A program made the position numbers and the translations under genes. Positions 10,699-16,990 of a stretch of DNA of 46,356 bases are shown piece by piece. The stretch's first letter is position 1. Every line of letters starts with the position of its first letter. The notes under the pieces are model-generated. The model was not told the origin of the DNA and made no database searches. It was given only the letters and a program-made list of their open reading frames with translations. Source of the DNA: Photorhabdus akhurstii (lineage in GTDB: Bacteria; Pseudomonadota; Gammaproteobacteria; Enterobacterales; Enterobacteriaceae); the NCBI RefSeq assembly GCF_018448925.1, contig NZ_RCWE01000018.1, forward strand, positions 1 through 46,356, read 5' to 3'.

Positions 10699-11778
10699 TC
10701 AATAAAAGTTCGCCAAGATAAGGTTTAAAATAATATCATTCGTTAATTTATCACCAATAGATAATCTTATACTATTATCTGTGATCTTTGAATAACCTAA
10801 TGGGAAAGTATTTATTTTCATCCCATTTTCAATGACTTTATTTTTAAATAAATTAATATTATTAAAACCTCCTGAAAAGAAAATAAAATTAGCTTGACTT
10901 CTAGTTACATGAATATCATTTAGCTTTGATATCTTATCTATCATAACATCTCTATATTTTTTTATATTTAATATATTCTCTATATCAATTTTACCTTCAT
11001 TTATAATATCTAGAACTAACTTCATTTTTATATCACACATTGAGTACATTAAAGAAAACTTACTAATATATGAAACAAAATCCTGATTAGAAAATAAATA
11101 TCCAAAACGCAATCCTGCAAAACCAATTTTAGAAAAACTACGAAGAACAATGAGATTATCATATTCCGAAGTAAGACTTAATATATCTGAACCTTGCACA
11201 GAGTAAGCTACATATGCCTCATCAATGATGACAGGACACTTACAGTTTTCAATAATGCATTTTATTTCATCCACCCCAAATAATACTCCGGTTGGATTAT
11301 TAGGATTATCAATAATAATTAATGAGTTTTCATATTTTTGAGCTGAATATATAAATGCCTGTACATCAAGACTGAGATCATCATTTAAAGGAATTTTATG
11401 TACATCAATTCTACATATGCTTGCTAATCTTGTAAACATAAAGAACGAAGGGTCTGGAACTAATAAATTAGTCTTTTTTGTAGAAAAAGATAATAAAATA
11501 GTTTGAATCAACTCTAAAAGACCATTACCAAGAAGAATATTTTCATTATATTCAACACCATCAATTTCACATAATTTTTCCTTAATTATATTTGCATCAA
11601 AAATAGGATAACGATTTATGCTAATTTCTTTCAGATTATCCGAATACAATTCTGAGTCCAGTTTTATTTGATAAGGAAACTCCATCAAACTTAAATTTTT
11701 ATTAACTGGAGTAATCTTAAAATCAGGAATTTCATTGTACAATCTATTCCTATAAAAATACCGATTTTTTATTCTCAT
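10699..11778 (-). CDS. PLP-dependent aminotransferase (HisC/class I-II fold)
   Basis: About 359 residues, the usual size of histidinol-phosphate-type aminotransferases. It shows the substrate and cofactor motifs GNGLLELIQ (N-terminal), NPNNPTG, the Asp-Tyr pair IIDEAYVAY, the PLP lysine in LRSFSKIGFAGLRFGY, and the C-terminal Arg in SIRLSIG. I use ATG 11778 rather than the TTG four codons upstream; the ribosome binding site is weak. Classical methanobactin operons carry an aminotransferase (MbnN) that deaminates the new N-terminal residue after leader removal, giving a keto group. This enzyme is a good candidate for the same step, but it could also make an amino sugar. Confidence 0.8.
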   Translation of the reverse strand: MRIKNRYFYRNRLYNEIPDFKITPVNKNLSLMEFPYQIKLDSELYSDNLKEISINRYPIFDANIIKEKLCEIDGVEYNENILLGNGLLELIQTILLSFSTKKTNLLVPDPSFFMFTRLASICRIDVHKIPLNDDLSLDVQAFIYSAQKYENSLIIIDNPNNPTGVLFGVDEIKCIIENCKCPVIIDEAYVAYSVQGSDILSLTSEYDNLIVLRSFSKIGFAGLRFGYLFSNQDFVSYISKFSLMYSMCDIKMKLVLDIINEGKIDIENILNIKKYRDVMIDKISKLNDIHVTRSQANFIFFSGGFNNINLFKNKVIENGMKINTFPLGYSKITDNSIRLSIGDKLTNDIILNLILANFY

Positions 11779-11860
11779 TATATTTACCAAATTAATAGAT
11801 TAATAAGAATTTTTCCCAATAATCAACCAAGGAATAATATTCTCATGCTGAAAAAATATA

Positions 11861-12631
11861 TTATAAAATCTTTCTCGCTAAATTATTTATCCATTTTGAA
11901 TAATCATAATTTTCATCGCGTTCTATTGATGGAGGAAAAGCCTTTCTTTTGAAGTCAAAATATTTACTTTTAAGATCACCTTCAGAAAAATCATTGTATG
12001 TAAGAAAAAGACATCTTCTCTTATTGCGAGATAAATTATCTTTTGACATATGCAATAAAAATGAACTAAAAATCAATAGATCTCCAGCATTAGCTTGAAT
12101 AGGCTCCCAACCATATTTTTCATACGCGCTTTTCAATGCCTTACCTTCACGATGAGGAATCAATTTTTTTTCAAATGGCATATTTGAAATATATAAGCAA
12201 CCATTATCTATATTTGTATCATCAATTGGAATCATCAGATTAAACATTTCTTTATTGATGAATCTAGTGAATGCAGGATAATCTTGGTGGGGAGAAAATC
12301 CTCCTCCTCCACTTAACTTAAAATTAATTTTATCTTTAAATAGAAAATAATCTTCTTCCATAATAAAAGATAATAATTCATGCGCTTTTCTTCCAATTTT
12401 TTTTATAAAAAAAGCCTCTTTTGTATCAATAAAATTTTCTATTCTATTAAGTATTTTCTTATTATCAATCACACTGGATTCATAATATTTCATCATTTCT
12501 CCGGGAGTATCCTCACGATCATCAAGAAATTGCACGGTTGTACTAAGTAGTTCTTTTTCTTTATGACATAGAAAATTTTTTATTAGGATATAGCCTTTAC
12601 AATTCAATTCTTTTCTATATTTATTTATCAT
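11861..12631 (-). CDS. PhyH-like Fe(II)/2-oxoglutarate dioxygenase
   Basis: 256 residues of the phytanoyl-CoA dioxygenase superfamily. The HxD motif is in GGGGFSPHQDYPAFTRF (~107-125). A segment MIPIDDTNIDNGCLYISN is typical of PhyH, and the distal His is in LLIFSSFLLHMSKDN, followed by Arg in RRCLFLTYN. It starts inside the previous gene's stop (ATGA, 12628-12631), so translation is coupled. It is one of two clear 2-oxoglutarate enzymes in this operon besides the MNIO oxidase. The substrate is probably a side chain of the precursor peptide; bacterial PhyH enzymes hydroxylate or halogenate many natural products. Confidence 0.85.
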   Translation of the reverse strand: MINKYRKELNCKGYILIKNFLCHKEKELLSTTVQFLDDREDTPGEMMKYYESSVIDNKKILNRIENFIDTKEAFFIKKIGRKAHELLSFIMEEDYFLFKDKINFKLSGGGGFSPHQDYPAFTRFINKEMFNLMIPIDDTNIDNGCLYISNMPFEKKLIPHREGKALKSAYEKYGWEPIQANAGDLLIFSSFLLHMSKDNLSRNKRRCLFLTYNDFSEGDLKSKYFDFKRKAFPPSIERDENYDYSKWINNLARKIL

Positions 12632-13866
12632 ACCTTATACAACTCCTCTCTTTCTATTACTTCACATATTTTTTTATCTAAATATTCCCTATTACTATAA
12701 ATAGAATTAGGATCAGACTTTGGTATTGATGTCCTAATCCAGCAATCAGGTCTGTCAACAGAAACAATTGCCACGTTCATTTTTTTAGCAATAACTGCAA
12801 CCCAAATATCGGACATATTTTTTAGTTGAAAAGATTCTATTGAAAACGAATGCAGAGATGAGTGATAAGCCAATGTACCAGTACCTGGGACATTTACAAT
12901 GATATCATTATCAAGTGAACAACTAAAATGAATTCCTTTTTTATATTTATAATATGACAATAAAGAATTTCTATCAATAATATTCCCATGCACACATATA
13001 AATTGTTTTCGATTATATTTCTCTATTTTCAATACAAGCCTCTCAATATAGTTTGTTGGATAAATTAAATCATCATCAAGTGTAAATAAATACCCAGATT
13101 TATTTTTCAATGGAAAAAACTTTGAGGCATCACCATAATCCCCAAACTGAGAACTCATATAGACTTTAATTTTATCTCTATTCAAAAACTGAGGTATCTT
13201 TTCATATCCATTTAAATATACATTTAATTCATCTAATTGTGAATAAATAGAGTTTATAGTAATTAGTAAATTATATTCTCTTTCCGGTATACTTGCTACG
13301 GATGCTATTTTCAGGTTTTTATTATCAATGACTAGTTTAGTTGAAGGGATACCCAGAGGAAGTTTATGTTTATTCCAAGTCCATACACCATGAGATTGAT
13401 AGATTCTTTTTATATTAACATAATCATTTATATAACCAGAAAACAACATTTCATCTTTGCTTCTATTGTAACCATTAGATGTATAGATAGTATTTCTATT
13501 TCCATAGATTTCAATTACAGCATGATGGACAGCAATATGATCATAATGTCCATATTCACCATCTACAGCATGTGTGGTAATGGAATCATTTTCAGAGATA
13601 TTTAATTCCTCTAGAGAATTACATATAGTCTTGAAATATTTTTTATTTAAAAAATCAGTTTCAAACTTCTCCCAATCTCCAGATTCATTTAAACCCAAGT
13701 TAATAATTTTATAAAAGTAAGGATGTTCATATAGTGCTTGATTTCTCTTCTCATGAAATAACGGCTTATTTTCTCTACCAGAGAAAACTATAACTATATA
13801 GTCAAAAACTTTTGGATTAAACCATATAATTTCATCATCAGGATGTGCAACAATTAGAAAATTCAT
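12628..13866 (-). CDS. PIG-L deacetylase-glycosyltransferase fusion
   Basis: 412 residues in two parts. Residues 1-~180 are a PIG-L/LmbE zinc deacetylase: the Zn motif AHPDDE at 7-12 and the second cluster THAVDGEYGHYDHIAVHH near 100-118. Residues ~190-410 resemble a family-2 glycosyltransferase, with SVASIPEREYNLL at the start, a DDD metal/nucleotide site in GYLFTLDDDLIYP, and PGTGTLAYH further on. This suggests attachment of an N-acetylhexosamine and its N-deacetylation in one protein, as separate enzymes do in mycothiol and bacillithiol synthesis. It overlaps mbnB by four bases (ATGA). A glycosylated, possibly GlcN-bearing product is an inference. Confidence 0.75.
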   Translation of the reverse strand: MNFLIVAHPDDEIIWFNPKVFDYIVIVFSGRENKPLFHEKRNQALYEHPYFYKIINLGLNESGDWEKFETDFLNKKYFKTICNSLEELNISENDSITTHAVDGEYGHYDHIAVHHAVIEIYGNRNTIYTSNGYNRSKDEMLFSGYINDYVNIKRIYQSHGVWTWNKHKLPLGIPSTKLVIDNKNLKIASVASIPEREYNLLITINSIYSQLDELNVYLNGYEKIPQFLNRDKIKVYMSSQFGDYGDASKFFPLKNKSGYLFTLDDDLIYPTNYIERLVLKIEKYNRKQFICVHGNIIDRNSLLSYYKYKKGIHFSCSLDNDIIVNVPGTGTLAYHSSLHSFSIESFQLKNMSDIWVAVIAKKMNVAIVSVDRPDCWIRTSIPKSDPNSIYSNREYLDKKICEVIEREELYKV

Positions 13867-14690
13867 ACTTTTTTCCTATACACTTTTTTATATATATCAC
13901 GAGCTATAGATATCTCATCAACAATAGTTGTATAATCCTCAATATTAGAGTCTCTTTCAATTATAACGCCACTGACATCAGTTTTTGAAAGTGCAAATTC
14001 ATATAATCCCCATACTTCACTCCATATATCATTAGCATGAGTATCTATAATCATGTCAAATTTATATGCACCACCAGCCAAATGAATTTCAACAACATGA
14101 TCCAATGGTAATTTTAGCAAAAACTCTTTCGGATCATAATTATGATTCATTGAATTAATATATAAATTATTAATATCCAATAACATACCACAATCACTGC
14201 CTTTAATTATTCTATTTATAAACTCAATTTCTGATAAATCGGACATAGGCATTTCATAATAATAGGTAATATTTTCAATTATGAAATTATCACTAACTTG
14301 TGATTTTATTTTTTTAATTTTGTCTATTATCTGACATGAACTTTCAATTGAAAATTGAATTGGCATTAGATGTCCAACTTCAATATCTCCATGCCGTGTT
14401 GCTGATAAATGATCACTATACCATTGTGGTTTCTTATCAGTAATAACTCGCCTTAATTTACTTATATATTCATCATCCAAACTGTCCTCACTTCCTAATG
14501 ACATATCAAGCCCATGAAATATAATTGGCACCTCTTTACAACATTTTTCTAAGTAAGGGTCTTCTTCATCCCAAAAAAATTTTTCAGAGTGTACCTCAAG
14601 AATATCAATATGTTGAATATTTTGAAAAATTTCTTTTGAAAAAGATGATCTATAGTTAACACCAACACCTATTTTTTCATATTTATTCAT
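13863..14690 (-). CDS. mbnB: MNIO (DUF692) iron oxidase, MbnB-like
   Basis: About 275 residues of the DUF692 family, TIM-barrel enzymes with two or three iron atoms (MbnB, TglH). All hallmark blocks are present: GVGVNYR, LEVHSEKFF, PIIFHGLDMSLGS, WYSDHLSATRH, FIIENITYYYE, MLLDINNLYINSMNH, VVEIHLAGGAYK, IDTHAND and VIIERDSN, which carry the expected His, Asp, Glu and Asn ligands. MbnB with MbnC oxidises X-Cys in the precursor to an oxazolone plus thioamide. I use ATG 14690 (MNKYEKIGVGVNYR), preceded by AAGGAT and overlapping the mbnC stop by eight bases. The precursor gene two genes upstream has two X-Cys sites, matching this chemistry. Confidence 0.85.
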   Translation of the reverse strand: MNKYEKIGVGVNYRSSFSKEIFQNIQHIDILEVHSEKFFWDEEDPYLEKCCKEVPIIFHGLDMSLGSEDSLDDEYISKLRRVITDKKPQWYSDHLSATRHGDIEVGHLMPIQFSIESSCQIIDKIKKIKSQVSDNFIIENITYYYEMPMSDLSEIEFINRIIKGSDCGMLLDINNLYINSMNHNYDPKEFLLKLPLDHVVEIHLAGGAYKFDMIIDTHANDIWSEVWGLYEFALSKTDVSGVIIERDSNIEDYTTIVDEISIARDIYKKVYRKKV

Positions 14691-15540
14691 TACGAATATC
14701 CTTAGCACTAAGAAAGATTAAACCTTTTGAATTTAATGTCTTAAGAGTAGATACAAAAGTATTTTTATCAATACCATAATATTCACTTGCCTCATTAAAC
14801 ATATTACTAGCTAATATTGCGTGCTTACATGACAATATTATATAACAGATAATATCACCTATCATACATGAGACAATTTCCCTAGATTTGTCTTTTTTAT
14901 AAAACAGAATATTACTTCTTTTTTCCATTAAATGGTCTTTCAAAACATTCGGAGGTTCCCCTTTATGAAGGAGACTCAATAGTACACTAATATTTTTAGC
15001 AAATTTTTTGATCCTCACAGTTGGATGAGAAATAACAAATATTTTTTCCATCTTACCTATATCAGTCTTTGGTATATAATCCTTCCAACTATTATTATTC
15101 ATATTTTGCAGATCAATTATAAGACGATTCTTTTCCTTTTCATACAATGCAATTAGTTCTAATATCTCATCTTCGGTTGAGTTAATCATGAAATTGCAAA
15201 AAACTTCAGATTCAATGACAGGATTTTTTTTAACTTCGTTATTAAAATTAAGACTATTTAAATATTTTTCAAATTCAAATTCAAACTTTTCTTCACCTAG
15301 ATATTTATATATATTGGGGAGTGCTCCTTTCAGACCATCCATTCTCTTTATTTTTTGCAAAATTGATGAGTTAACAAATCTTCCGCCATTTTTTCTAAAA
15401 AAATTAATCAAGACCTCTCTATTTTCCAGAGCAACATGATATTTATCCATAAACTTATTTGGATTTTCATACATTTTTATTGAATACTTTGGATTTGATA
15501 TTAATTTTGATAAATATATATTTATTTCTCTTTTATTCAT
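14683..15540 (-). CDS. mbnC: MNIO partner protein, MbnC-like
   Basis: 285 residues. The N-terminal ~110 residues have the pattern of MNIO partner proteins: a short helix with LISNPKYSIKMYENPNKFMD, then a helix-rich region ending in GALPNIYKYLGEEKFEFEFEKYL. The C-terminal part (ISVLLSLLHKGEPPNVL onward) looks like a winged-helix peptide-recognition or docking fold with NSKGLIFLSAKD at the end. In characterised methanobactin systems MbnC forms an obligate complex with MbnB and binds the leader peptide. It is larger than I recall for methanotroph MbnC. The ribosome binding site (a run of G, then AAGG) partly sits in the hairpin 15554-15576. The start overlaps nothing; mbnA ends 49 bases upstream. 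Confidence 0.7.
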   Translation of the reverse strand: MNKREINIYLSKLISNPKYSIKMYENPNKFMDKYHVALENREVLINFFRKNGGRFVNSSILQKIKRMDGLKGALPNIYKYLGEEKFEFEFEKYLNSLNFNNEVKKNPVIESEVFCNFMINSTEDEILELIALYEKEKNRLIIDLQNMNNNSWKDYIPKTDIGKMEKIFVISHPTVRIKKFAKNISVLLSLLHKGEPPNVLKDHLMEKRSNILFYKKDKSREIVSCMIGDIICYIILSCKHAILASNMFNEASEYYGIDKNTFVSTLKTLNSKGLIFLSAKDIRNE

Positions 15541-15553
15541 AATTATATGCCTT

Positions 15554-15576
15554 CCCCCCTAATTCAATAAGGGGGG
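15554..15576 (-). terminator. Hairpin between precursor gene and mbnC (attenuator or RBS cover)
   Basis: Between the precursor stop and mbnC is a stem of CCCCCCT pairing with AGGGGGG around a nine-base loop. The 3' arm runs directly into AAGG, the likely mbnC ribosome binding site, 14 bases before the ATG. No U-run follows, so it is not a classical terminator. It can shield the mbnC site or stabilise the upstream mbnA message, giving more precursor than enzyme. Confidence 0.6.
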
Positions 15577-15589
15577 ATTAATTTAGTTA

Positions 15590-15661
15590 TTATGGACAAT
15601 CAACACTATTACAAAGGACCTCAACTTCTGGTTCAGACTCTTCAATTAATTCGATTTCCAT
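15590..15661 (-). CDS. mbnA: Precursor peptide, methanobactin-like (MbnA)
   Basis: A 23-codon gene: ATG 15661, stop 15590-15592. It has a good AGGGG ribosome binding site seven bases upstream. The leader is acidic (MEIELIEESEPEVE) and the C-terminal part reads VLCNSVDCP, with two X-Cys dipeptides (Leu-Cys and Asp-Cys) separated by Asn-Ser-Val. MbnB/MbnC enzymes convert such X-Cys pairs to oxazolone-thioamide copper ligands, and in methanotroph precursors the first pair is also often Leu-Cys just after the leader. Position as first gene of the operon, directly before mbnC-mbnB, is what a precursor gene should have. The leader-core boundary (probably just before LC) is a guess. Confidence 0.8.
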   Translation of the reverse strand: MEIELIEESEPEVEVLCNSVDCP

Positions 15662-15713
15662 TTTAATCCCCTATTACTGATACAGAATTGTTTCAAAAAT
15701 ATTAACTTATAAC

Positions 15714-15729
15714 TAAATGTTAACATTTA
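15714..15729. promoter_or_regulatory. Perfect 16-bp palindrome, candidate operator of the RiPP operon
   Basis: TAAATGTTAACATTTA is self-complementary over all 16 bases. It lies 3 bases downstream of the -10 box of the mbnA promoter, so it covers the predicted transcription start. Such a position is typical for a repressor site. No regulator gene is in the operon. Confidence 0.55.
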
Positions 15730-15731
15730 TA

Positions 15732-15759
15732 ATATTAGATGCATATTACCATATGTCAA
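15732..15759 (-). promoter_or_regulatory. Promoter of the mbnA operon
   Basis: On the minus strand TTGACA (15759-15754, perfect -35) is followed after 16 bases by TAATAT (15737-15732, -10). Transcription should start near 15725, giving a leader of about 65 bases before mbnA. Confidence 0.65.
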
Positions 15760-15983
15760 ATTTTTATCTAAAAGTGATGATAATAAAACAATAATTTCAA
15801 CCATATGAAAATAAAAGAATTATAATTCCATATGAATGTTTTGATATTACAACATGAAGAAATTTCATATTACTTTGTAGAGATAATTAGGTTGGGTAAA
15901 TTCTCATAATGAAGTTAAACAGGTCAGATATGTTTAATAAAAAATTAATTTATCAACACTTAACACTATCTCAAACAGAGCTC
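15760..15983. other. AT-rich upstream region of the RiPP operon
   Basis: Non-coding, very AT-rich. It contains three CATATG-centred sequences (near 15750, 15812 and 15829) that could be accessory regulator sites. No gene was seen. Confidence 0.4.
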
Positions 15984-16052
15984 AGGGAAATTTATTCAAC
16001 ACAAATTTCCCTCTTAAAAAAAATAAAAATCCCAGCTTTCAGGCTATTATTT
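15984..16052 (-). terminator. Possible mazG terminator region
   Basis: Just past the mazG stop the minus strand has a weak hairpin followed by a U-rich run (16018-16030). A second, strong stem AGGGAAATTT/AAATTTCCCT with a nine-base loop follows at 15984-16012. Together these would end the relA-mazG transcript before the RiPP operon promoter. Confidence 0.4.
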
Positions 16053-16056
16053 CCGG

Positions 16057-16836
16057 TTACTGTCTCTTAACCTGTTGCCACATTTGTTCCATTTCTTCCA
16101 ATGTCGCTGCTTCCAAGGTTTGGCCTTGGTTCAGGATCAGTTTTTCTACTTCTCTAAATCGGCTCTCAAATTTATTGCATGCTTTTTGCAATGCAATTTC
16201 TGGTTTGTATCCGAGATGGCGAGATAAGTTCACAACAGCAAATAACAGATCGCCAATCTCTTCCTCCAAATGCTGTTGATCAACAACCGCCTGATGAGCT
16301 TCATCCATCACTTCGTCGATCTCTTCGTAAACTTTGTCCAGCACCGGCCCCAAAGTATCCCAGTCAAAACCAACCGCAGCACAACGTTTCTGTATTTTAT
16401 ACGCTTTCATCAATGCCGGCAGGCTTGCCGGAATGTCATCAAGGACCGAATGTAGATCTTTTTGCGCTCTTTCCTGCGCCTTACTTTTTTCCCAACCACT
16501 GATAGCCACATCACCGCTGATATCCTGCTGCTGACCGAAAATATGTGGATGGCGGCGCTCCAGTTTATCGCTAATCGCATGGCAGATATCATCAAAATCA
16601 AACAACTGTTGCTCTTTGCCCATTTCAGCATAGAACACCACCTGAAATAATAGATCGCCCAATTCTTCTTTTAGATCAGAAAAATCACCACGCTCAATGG
16701 CATCAATGACTTCATAAGTCTCTTCTAATGTATAAGGCGCGATGGTTTTGAATGTCTGTTGTTTATCCCAAGGGCATCCCTGTTGAGGATGGCGCAATTG
16801 CGCCATAATCTCCAGTAACCGTTCTATACCCGTCAT
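16057..16836 (-). CDS. mazG: Nucleoside triphosphate pyrophosphohydrolase MazG
   Basis: 259 residues (E. coli 263). Hydrolyses NTPs to NMP and pyrophosphate; linked to control of ppGpp levels and cleaning of aberrant nucleotides. Two tandem MazG helical domains are visible: the first with PQQGCPWDKQQTF and ELGDLLFQVVFYAEM (EExxD-type Mg site), the second with EEIDEVMDEAH and EEIGDLLFAVVNLSRHLG. The start codon and first four codons (MTGI) fall inside an inverted-repeat element (16825-16951). Residues from IERLLEIM on align with E. coli IDRLLTIM, so the repeat has rebuilt the 5' end. Unlike E. coli, no mazEF lies between relA and mazG. Confidence 0.97.
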   Translation of the reverse strand: MTGIERLLEIMAQLRHPQQGCPWDKQQTFKTIAPYTLEETYEVIDAIERGDFSDLKEELGDLLFQVVFYAEMGKEQQLFDFDDICHAISDKLERRHPHIFGQQQDISGDVAISGWEKSKAQERAQKDLHSVLDDIPASLPALMKAYKIQKRCAAVGFDWDTLGPVLDKVYEEIDEVMDEAHQAVVDQQHLEEEIGDLLFAVVNLSRHLGYKPEIALQKACNKFESRFREVEKLILNQGQTLEAATLEEMEQMWQQVKRQ

Positions 16837-16951
16837 CTTTCAAGTCGCCTCTTTGTTGGCTGCACTCGCTCACCCCGGTCACATAGTTCGCTATGCTCCC
16901 GGGGATTCGCTCCCTTGCCGTCGCGATGCAGCTTGAAATCCATAGGGTATA
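16825..16951. repeat. Palindromic intergenic repeat of Photorhabdus/Xenorhabdus type
   Basis: About 127 bases bounded by TATACCC (16825-16831) and GGGTATA (16945-16951). Each end is followed after six bases by TTTCAAG (16838-16844) or, inverted, CTTGAAA (16932-16938). The centre has CCCCGG/CCGGGG-rich arms around CATAGTTCGCTATG. Similar elements are scattered through related genomes (from memory). It fills the relA-mazG gap and includes the mazG start codon. Confidence 0.75.
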
Positions 16952-16990
16952 TAGCAAATGATTTCATTTTTTATCCAAATTTTCCTACGG

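Noticed and set aside
15750-15840. Three CATATG sites as a possible direct-repeat array or CRISPR-like leader
   Set aside because: Flanks differ and spacing is irregular; at most weak regulator sites.
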